A program made the position numbers and the translations under genes. DNA of 64,000 nt from Pardosa pseudoannulata (lineage: Eukaryota > Arthropoda > Arachnida > Araneae > Lycosidae): contig CM063508.1 of assembly GCA_032207245.1 (NCBI GenBank), forward strand, positions 125,899,728 through 125,963,727, given 5' to 3'. The notes under the pieces are model-generated. The model made no database searches. It saw only the letters and a list, made by a program, of their open reading frames with translations, and was not told the origin of the DNA. Of the stretch, positions 57,271 through 64,000 are shown in pieces (position 1 is the first letter of the stretch; the number at the start of each line of letters is the position of its first letter).

Positions 57271-57830
57271 GCGATTTCACGCAGCCGGGCACATCTCAAC
57301 TTATGACAATTCTGGCTTTAAATTCAAACGGAAGGGCAGTTTATTGTTTATCTATTGGCTGTTGTAATCATGAAAATAAATGTATAAAGGGCATTATAGT
57401 AGTTCGTGACGTTGCGACAAAGTGCTCTATTGTCAACATTTTGAAACTACATTATATTGTTTAGTTTTTATGCCTAATCAGTGATAAATGATAGATCCTT
57501 AGTTTCTCGTTAAGTAATATTTATTCAATGTTTCCACTGTGATGTACGAGATAGATAAAATGTGCCATGGGATAAAATATTTGAGAACCACTGCTCTAGG
57601 TCATACAGTTTACGATCGATCCTTTTTACATAGGTCTATACTCAGTATTTTATGTATTAGATGTGTAATTGAGCAATTTGTCGCAACGTCACGACCTACT
57701 ATAATGCCCTTCCCATTCATTTTCATGTTTACGACAGCCAATAGACAAACAATAAACTGCCCTTCCGTTTGAAACTAAAGCCAGAATTGTCATAATTTGA
57801 GAATTTGCCCTATTGCGTGAAATCCCCTTA
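57271..57830. mobile_element. foldback element, about 155-bp terminal inverted repeats (family H)
   Basis: Arm R (57271-57424) starts GCGATTTCACGCAG and is complementary over its length to arm L2 (57674-57830), which ends TTGCGTGAAATCCCC. Between them, about 250 bp includes TTGAGAACCACTG (57581), which looks like the end of a hAT element. The element encodes nothing recognisable, and the tips and target duplication are not fixed. Confidence 0.7.
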
Positions 57831-57959
57831 TTTGTGCATGATCTTTGTGTTGCCAGCATAATAGCGAAATGGCTAGCTATATTCCACTGCCTTGAGCTTT
57901 TAGGGAATGATCTTTTTCAATTTTCAGTAGCGTTTCTGTAATACTAGACTCAAGACTCG

Positions 57960-58990
57960 AGTTGGTTTTACATGGCCCCTGGATTTTTTCGGCGGCCGAA
58001 AACGGACACCCCGATGGAGGGCTGGCAAGGTTCAACAGGGGGGGGGGCGATGGATGCCACCCCCGAGCCCGCCAGCTGCAGAAAAGGACATTTTTTCCCG
58101 TGGAGGCGAAAACTTGACCGATGGTGGGGGGGGGATTCCCCCCGGCCCTCACGAAAAGGAGTGAAAAGGTTGCCCGGTCGGAGCGACGGGGAAAGGATAT
58201 TTCTTCGGAAAGGAGAGACCGAGAGAGGTGTTTCCGCTCGGCACTATTTACTTTTTGTCCTCGGTCTATTTTGAGCCCTGTTCGAGTATGAACGGAAGTG
58301 TATTTATGTTTTATTTTTAAATCTTCTTAATAATAAATGGTTAATCAAGAGTTTTGTCGCTGCTGTGATTAATTGTCGGCCACATAGGCTTTAAACGAAC
58401 CCAAGATACCTGCCCCAGTAAAAATAGGCGGGCAGGTATAGAACGAGGCGTGCGGACTTAAGAAAGTGCAGCCGGGGACGCGCGAGGCGTATTAAAGTTT
58501 CTATGTTTTTTTCCTTCTTCTTTAGAAGACGTTTACCTCCTGTTTCCACGTTGTTCACTTGGTTTTTGGGTTCCTTCTCTCCATTTATTATAAGCCAGTC
58601 GTGAGAGAGTTTGACCTTCTCGAAATATGTGCGCGGGCTAAAAATATAGTGGCGTTATTTTTTCGGGGGTACGTTTTGTGGGCGAAAATAGTCCTTCCTT
58701 CCTTATTATGAGCGGCGTTGGTAAATAAACAGAGGCTCCCGAGCGGCGCCGGACTTTTTTCGCCACTGCACCAACCATCATCCTTTCCCTTTTGTTACTT
58801 AGTTTAATTCCAGCAGTTGGTCCTCATTCAAGTGACAAGATTTCTGCGAGTCGAGAGAATGGGGAGCGGGGAAAAAAAAACTGACAATAATCAAATAATT
58901 AGACGTAAATGTTTGCGTTGTGTGGCTAAATATTTCAGACGTATGGATTTGTCAAGCGTAGCTGTCAGCCTACTGTCACGCGAGTAGCTG
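57960..58990. promoter_or_regulatory. CpG- and G-run-rich region, candidate promoter
   Basis: The most GC- and CpG-rich kilobase of the window (CGGCGGCCGAAAACGG, GTCGGAGCGACGGGG, GGGGACGCGCGAGGCG, GAGCGGCGCCGG). It contains a run of ten G (58038-58047) and a GGGGGG-ATT-CCCCCC hairpin (about 58129-58143). It precedes an ORF with a signal peptide and good start context. Promoter status is inferred from composition and position; no TATA box is evident. Frames on both strands in 57877-58274 are GC-driven readings. Confidence 0.45.
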
Positions 58991-59021
58991 TTGTCATGTG
59001 AGACGGCAAAAATTCGTTGAG

Positions 59022-59366
59022 ATGGGCCAACGCCTTGGATCCTTGTTTGTTTTTCTCGCTTGTTTATTTCTTAAAACGCACGGATCTTCAGAGCTAATGC
59101 AGTTCACATCCCCCTTTCTGCTTCTAAAAAATAAGCGAGATATCTTTTCAAAGTTTATTTTTTTCCGATTCGTAGATGGGATATGGATATTGATTGTTAC
59201 TGGTTTACCTAGAAATGACAGAGTAGAATTTTTTATTCTTAGAATTGTGATTATGTTTTATACATTGTCTGCGGGTACATTTTGCAGCGGAATTGTACCG
59301 GGAGCGGGCGTTTTGCGCATAAATTTAGTTATTTGGTTAAATCTCAATAGATCGAAAATAATTTAA
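59022..59366 (+). CDS. candidate first exon with signal peptide, unidentified protein
   Basis: The frame from the ATG at 59022 (context GAG ATG G, purine at -3 and G at +4) begins MGQRLGSLFVFLACLFLKTH. This is a short basic start followed by a hydrophobic core, then GSSELMQ, a textbook signal peptide. Thereafter FTSPFLLLKNKRD is plausible mature sequence. Beyond about residue 45 the frame becomes hydrophobic and AT-driven and may be intron read-through; no strong donor was pinned down. An in-frame ATG upstream at 58998 lies in a weaker context. It lies just downstream of a CpG-rich region, consistent with a gene running off to the right. I do not recognise the protein. Confidence 0.35.
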   Translation: MGQRLGSLFVFLACLFLKTHGSSELMQFTSPFLLLKNKRDIFSKFIFFRFVDGIWILIVTGLPRNDRVEFFILRIVIMFYTLSAGTFCSGIVPGAGVLRINLVIWLNLNRSKII

Positions 59367-59369
59367 TTT

Positions 59370-59700
59370 TTTAACCAACGTTTCGTATTTTATATTGAAA
59401 TATATAAACAACTATATATAAATAAACAAACAAACAAATATATAAATATAAATACAAATATATATACATATACATAATATTTAAATAATATAATTTTCGT
59501 AAGGATAAATAAAAAGTTAATTTTAAATCTAAATTAATTTTTTTAATCAACCTTCCCGTTTTGTGGTCTCGACTGATGTAAAAACTAGTTTTTGTTTGTC
59601 TAAATTTTTCCAGAATCTATGTAGTAGACAAGAACATTCGGCTTCGTTTTCCTGTATATACCGTTATTTTTGTACCCACAAACAAATCATGTTGTTACAC
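59370..59700. other. no recognisable feature
   Basis: AT-rich with an (AAATA)n/(ATAC)n-like stretch. Confidence 0.5.
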
Positions 59701-59707
59701 TAACCCG

Positions 59708-59855
59708 TACTAGTAGGTGTCCCACTCTCAAGTATCAATCACCAGAAAATTTACTAGTAGGTGTCCTGCGATCAAGTATCAATCGTCAGAAAACGTACTA
59801 GTACGTGTCCCGCGCTCAAGTATCAGTCGTCAGAAAACGTACCAGTATGTGTCTG
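59708..59855. repeat. 44-bp minisatellite, 3.3 copies
   Basis: TACTAGTA(G/C)GTGTCC recurs at 59708, 59752 and 59796, with TACCAGTATGTGTC at 59840. Each unit has TCAAGTATCA(A/G)TC(A/G)(C/T)CAGAAAA. The frame at 59717 (…KYQSSENV…) is a reading of this repeat. Confidence 0.95.
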
Positions 59856-59859
59856 TGTT

Positions 59860-60769
59860 TCATTACTTATTAATTCAAAGGAATTTTTTTTTTCATTTTT
59901 CTGTTCAATTTCTACAAAATGCCTTTGTTTCCTTACGGTAAGCTTTTCTTAATTCATAACAATTTCTTTTTCGTTTATCTATCCGACTACTGTAAATCTA
60001 CTCAAAAAGACAATTAATTAATTACTGTATTTGTTAAAGTGATAAGCATTTGCAAAAGCCAGCCTTTTGTCACTTAAACGCTGATTTTATCCCATTTGAA
60101 GTTAAATTTAAAAAAAAAATCTTTCCTAGCGCCGTCATACATCATACTAGAAACTTATATTATAAGTTTCGGGTTAACGTCTTCAGTAGTTTGGCTTCAC
60201 CTTGATATGTCAGACATTTACCGAAAACGGTTTAATATAAAATGACTCCATGGGAATGATTGTTCGAAGTCTTTTGGATACAATATGTATATGTATATAT
60301 GTGTGTGAATGCAAGTGTGTCTATATGTAATATGTCACGACGCTAAAATGCATAAAACAGCAGGAAATACTGGAGATAGATTACAAAATACTTATGAAGT
60401 AGATCCAGTTAAGCATACAGTAGCAATCAAATATAGACAATCGTGACCAATAAAGATCTCAAATTTTCAGAAACATAAAAATTTACTATTTTACACTCAT
60501 ATGCGTTCGACGCGTTTAAACTGCAACCATGTCCAAGTAAGAAGGATGCTTCCTCAGGTCTTATTATAAACTTCCAAAAGGGATGATCTAGCATTTTGTA
60601 TGTATTTTCATAAGCTCACGGGCAAAGTTTAGTATTCCACGTGATCTATTCTTGAATCTGAATAAATTTCTACATCGAATTAAGATGAAAAAGGAATGTC
60701 AAATTTAATAATTTATAGCGCTATTGCATATGTATCCATGTGTGTGTGTGTTTCTATGTATGTATGTGC

Positions 60770-60770
<1 letters not shown>
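59860..60770. other. no recognisable feature
   Basis: Mixed AT-rich sequence with no long frame or tandem structure. Confidence 0.45.
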
Positions 60771-60773
<3 letters not shown>

Positions 60774-60835
<62 letters not shown>

Positions 60836-60927
60836 GTATATATATGTATATATATGTATATATATGTATATATATATATGTGTGTGTATATTTATATATA
60901 TACACACACACACACACACATACACAG
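60774..60927. repeat. (TA)n / (TATG)n / (CA)n compound microsatellite
   Basis: TA run, then TATATATG repeats, then GTGTGT and CACACA. Confidence 0.96.
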
Positions 60928-61095
60928 TGCCGGGGTTAATAGGTCTCCAGTACGTGCTTACATACAGGCAGCCTATAGATTATCTGTTATGGATTACCTG
61001 TTATAAGCTAAGATAGGGAACGGCTAGGTACTACCTCGCATACAGAGTAATACAGAATACAGAATACTCGCATAGTAGTAATACAGAACCGGCCC
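60927..61095 (+). repeat. microsatellite-bounded repeat family I, copy 1
   Basis: CAGTGCCGGGGTTAATAGGT...CAGTACGTGCTTACATACAGG...ATAGATTATCTG...TAGGTACTACCTCGCATACAG aligns with 63154-63262. It is flanked by (CA)n/(TA)n on the left and (GT)n/(TA)n on the right. Confidence 0.75.
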
Positions 61096-61096
61096 T

Positions 61097-61105
61097 GTGT
61101 GTGTA

Positions 61106-61189
<84 letters not shown>

Positions 61190-61191
61190 TA

Positions 61192-61264
<73 letters not shown>

Positions 61265-61275
61265 ATATATATATG
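61097..61275. repeat. (GT)n(TA)n(CA)n(TA)n compound microsatellite
   Basis: Successive GT, TA, CA and TA runs; partly self-complementary. Confidence 0.97.
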
Positions 61276-61278
61276 CAT

Positions 61279-61358
61279 GTATAACAATTGTTGCGAAGTG
61301 CAATAAAACACACACATATGTGTCTGTGTTTAATTGCACTTCAGAACAATTGTTATAC
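61279..61358. repeat. 80-bp near-perfect palindrome
   Basis: The left arm GTATAACAATTGTT..GAAGTGCAAT.AAACACA is mirrored by the right arm, ending AACAATTGTTATAC, around a CACATATGTG centre (61313-61322). About three mismatches and a one-base shift were noticed. It lies directly beside a (TA)n tract and has no loop. Confidence 0.9.
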
Positions 61359-61439
61359 TTAAAAGGCTAAGATGTTAACTTTATTTACATTTTTACCTTC
61401 ATTCTGTTTAGCTCTTTACATATTAGTGCCCCACAGTTT

Positions 61440-61442
<3 letters not shown>

Positions 61443-61486
<44 letters not shown>
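61443..61486. repeat. (TA)n microsatellite
   Basis: Pure TA run of about 44 bp. Confidence 0.96.
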
Positions 61487-61487
<1 letters not shown>

Positions 61488-61489
61488 CT

Positions 61490-61980
61490 GCTGTATATTT
61501 TATTGTAAGACTTATTCTGTTCAAAATTAAATTGTTGTAATTTTAGTTTTTAAAACAGAGACATAAAGTTTTACGCTTGTGAAATATTTCACTCATGAAT
61601 AATAATTTTGCTCGTCATCGGTTATTTATGCTCCAAGTATGATCCCATCGCCCACGTGTTCTGGTTTGCGTAAATCTAAGCAGAGGTTCTAAACTAGAAT
61701 AAGGGCAGGTCACTTAAAATCTTGGTTATTCGCAAATATCAGTGTCGATTCACCTGCGTGATGCAAACAAAACCGCGAGTGAATGAGTAAACATCTCTTC
61801 CCAGGATGAAATTTGCACCATGCTGGGAAAAAATTATTTTTCATTTTAAATTCATCATTCTGTTGTGCGCCTCTTTTCTTATGTCTTTATTTCTCTTGAA
61901 AAATAAATGAAATTGTTAATGCTGTTCACAAAGCTGAATATCACGGATCTTTTTGTGTGATAAAACTCTGTAACAAATTA
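61490..61980. other. no recognisable feature
   Basis: Mixed sequence; no frames or repeats recognised. Confidence 0.45.
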
Positions 61981-61984
61981 TTCT

Positions 61985-62080
61985 AATAGAGGAGTAGTAG
62001 TTCTCGGTGTTTCATCTTATTTTGTGAACTCTTCTTGCAAAACAGTTGAACGTAGCTCTCTAAACCAAACCAATCTTATG
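61985..62080 (+). mobile_element. SINE family A 3' end remnant
   Basis: CTTGCAAAACAGTTGAACGTAGC followed by TCTCTAAACCAAACCAA matches the family A 3' end and tail. The 5' part is unrecognisable. Confidence 0.6.
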
Positions 62081-62169
62081 TGAAAGCTTTTTCAGATGTT
62101 AATTTTTAATCACACTATTCTTCTCATGTGGACACTATAATATTATTGCACACTATTAAATTATATTAT

Positions 62170-63055
62170 ATATATACTAGCATATAGCCCATCATATGAC
62201 GGGATTAGTAAAATTTTTAATATTCCAGAACTTTTAAATACCCAATGAGGCAGGTAAAAAATGGCTTGTTTTTTGGCTGAGAATTATCTGGTTCACTCTC
62301 AATGATTTATTTATCGTCATACTCCTCTAGAATCTCCCGATCCTGTAATGCAGTTTAGAATCACATTGAATTCATTTAGTCAAACCGTGTGGTTATGTAT
62401 AATAAACAAACACACAAACGAACAAACTTCTTAATTTCCAAATATATATAAATTAAAAGTTAGATATTTATTAGTCCTTGAAATAGACTCCTAGACTTTT
62501 ATGAAAAGAATTTGTTGTTAATACCGGTGATAAAATTTTCATTGCAACAAAAAATAATCGATGATTAAATTTAAAATTATCACATATGTACCTAATCTAT
62601 TATTTAAACCAAATATAAAAGAAAATCATTTACGTAATATCTAAGTTCAGTGGTAAAAGATATTAAAATAGTGTAGACGATATTTAAATAGTTTAAAATA
62701 TGAAATGATTAAATGAGATAGTTAAAGGAATGACGTCACAATGCTAGAAAAAAATGTCTATTTATTATGTGATTAATTGATAAATTTAATCGCCTGCTCT
62801 TAACCGGGGAAAATAGGGCTCGAAATAATGACATTAAACGCTCGAAAAGGGGTGAAGGGGTGGATTTCGAACGTTTTAAAGACGACAGTATTTTTTGCTG
62901 TGATATGTAGCCTATTTATACAAATTTATTTTAGAATCGGATCGATAGTTTAGGAGAAGATAAACTTTATTCAGTTTGAATGGATGCCTCTATCCATTCC
63001 AGGTCTAACCGCTTCATAAATTTGCGGACAGATAACTTAGGCTATTATTATATAG

Positions 63056-63058
<3 letters not shown>
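62170..63058. mobile_element. possible decayed retroposon (ACTAGC... to ...ATATAGGGGAT)
   Basis: TATATACTAGCATATAGCCCATC at the left and AATCGGATCGATAGTTTAGG ... TTATTATATAGGGGAT before (TA)n at the right resemble termini of common arthropod non-LTR or derived elements. No coding frame remains. A TGACGTCA occurs at 62731-62738. The assignment is tentative. Confidence 0.3.

Positions 63059-63112
<54 letters not shown>
63059..63112. repeat. (TA)n microsatellite
   Basis: Pure TA run, followed by CACATTCCCTTAAAGATTCAAAG, a motif repeated after another (TA)n at 63812. Confidence 0.96.
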
Positions 63113-63114
<2 letters not shown>

Positions 63115-63153
63115 TTTGCACATTCCCTTAAAGATTCAAAGTTATATATACAT

Positions 63154-63262
63154 ACAGTGTCAGGGATAGTAGGTGTGCAGTGCGTGCGTACAGGCAGGCA
63201 TCCGATAGATTATCTTTATATGTATACATTTAGATAGGGTACTACCTTGCATACAGGAGGCT
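63154..63262 (+). repeat. microsatellite-bounded repeat family I, copy 2
   Basis: CAGTGTCAGGGATAGTAGGT...CAGTGCGTGCGTACAGGCAGG...ATAGATTATCT...TAGGGTACTACCTTGCATACAGG, with the same order of motifs as 60927-61095. It lies between (TA)n tracts. Confidence 0.75.
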
Positions 63263-63281
63263 AAGATAAGGAGGATGTAAT

Positions 63282-63284
<3 letters not shown>

Positions 63285-63326
<42 letters not shown>

Positions 63327-63330
63327 GTAC

Positions 63331-63410
<80 letters not shown>
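63285..63410. repeat. (TA)n microsatellite
   Basis: Two TA runs separated by ATATGTACACAATA. Confidence 0.96.
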
Positions 63411-63412
<2 letters not shown>

Positions 63413-63764
63413 AGGTCTAGTTGGAAATTGTTCTAGTCAAGGGGTAGTTGGAAATTACGTGAGTTAAAAACTATTTTAAAAAGGGAACTCTTTTATAATA
63501 ATAAAATAAATGAAAAAGACCCACGCTCGCGTAAGCTTTTGGGATCATCCGGTCAGGCGGAAGCATTTTTGAGCTATTTGATGAGCTTGCAAACAGATAA
63601 GTTTCAGTGAGTGCGTGGACTTGGAACTGTGAACACCTATTCCACGCTTAGCTCCGCCACGAACAATGAAAATGGCGCAGATTTTGCTTTTAGAAGAAAC
63701 GATGATTTAATAAAATTATTATTATCAAGACTGTTTTCCATTCGCCTTAACTCTGGATCACGAC

Positions 63765-63766
<2 letters not shown>
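63411..63766. other. unassigned segment between microsatellites
   Basis: Starts TGTCAGGTCTAGTTGGAAATTG directly after (TA)n. GTTGGAAATT(G/A) is repeated twice (63420, 63450). Compare the TGTCAGGT start at 34366. An open frame at 63611-63928 runs into (TA)n and has no recognised domain. Confidence 0.4.

Positions 63767-63812
<46 letters not shown>
63767..63812. repeat. (TA)n microsatellite
   Basis: Pure TA run followed by CATATTCCCTTAAAGATTCAAAG. Nearly the same 23 bases follow the (TA)n at 63112. Confidence 0.96.
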
Positions 63813-63818
<6 letters not shown>

Positions 63819-64000
63819 ATTCCCTTAAAGATTCAAAGTTAGTTTCTTTTCTCAAGGTAACAGGTAATTTGAGTATAGCTCAAGAACCGCTATTTGGCGG
63901 CTACTGGCAGGATTTATATCCATTATAATACGATTTTTTTCCGTCACAGACAAAAAAAATTTTTCAATCACAATATTAACTTTGCTCAGTAACAAAGAGC

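Noticed and set aside
57877..58274. 91- and 100-codon frames in the GC-rich region
   Set aside because: They overlap on opposite strands in DNA with few A/T-rich stop codons and contain G- and C-run translations. No domain was recognised.
59708..59855. CRISPR-like array
   Set aside because: Units are contiguous 44-bp repeats without unique spacers, in a eukaryotic context. The same applies to the 98-bp array at 42 kb.

Overview
This is an AT-rich window from a eukaryotic (animal-type) nuclear genome. It contains no complete protein-coding gene that I can recognise. Several features argue against a bacterial or organellar source: many long (TA)n, (CA)n and (GT)n microsatellites; several families of tRNA-derived SINEs, one with a clear target-site duplication; and many non-autonomous hAT, Tigger/pogo and TTAA-type transposons. 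There are no dense ORFs, ribosome binding sites or operons. The transposase relics are of the ZBED5/SCAND3/GTF2IRD2 hAT type and the Tigger/pogo type, both common in arthropods and other metazoans. An arthropod, perhaps a chelicerate, is my best guess, but the sequence alone does not settle it. The long open frames that exist are mostly poly-(Tyr-Ile) readings of (TA)n or readings of tandem repeats.

Layout. 0-3 kb: two (TA)n blocks, two weak exon candidates (532-699 on +, 1072-1280 on -) and a SINE relic. 3-7 kb: a duplicated 110 bp segment, a hAT end and a 180-bp inverted-repeat element, otherwise plain AT-rich DNA. 7.0-8.2 kb: a 280 bp x 4 tandem array grown from a SINE head. 8.28-9.23 kb: an intact-ended hAT deletion derivative with a BED-finger relic. 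9.3-18.7 kb: a run of unrelated tandem arrays (248, about 267, 196, about 203 and about 270 bp periods) with a possible solo LTR and a CpG-rich patch near 17.2 kb. 19-26 kb: (TA)n blocks, a tandem array built on a Tigger-like hairpin (20.9-22.2 kb), a near-identical 333 bp direct repeat (23.8/24.3 kb) and a 300 bp repeat pair bounded by microsatellites. 26.5-34.3 kb: two Tigger-type deletion derivatives flanking a nested hAT cluster (28.6-32.2 kb) and a 630 bp (TA)n tract. 34-47 kb: SINEs, hAT relics, a 98 bp minisatellite (42 kb) and a candidate CpG-rich region (40.4-40.9 kb). 47-57 kb: a 91 bp hairpin MITE, repeats, a cluster of SINEs, a 212 bp x 3 array and a TTA-flanked MITE. 57-64 kb: large inverted repeats, a CpG/G-run-rich stretch (57.96-58.99 kb) followed by an ORF with a signal peptide (59.02 kb), a 44 bp minisatellite, an 80 bp near-perfect palindrome and more (TA)n.

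The window is best read as intergenic or intronic DNA shaped by transposon insertion, internal deletion and tandem amplification. Several tandem arrays appear to be made from pieces of mobile elements (SINE head, Tigger terminal repeat). Several (TA)n tracts begin exactly at retroposon 3' ends.
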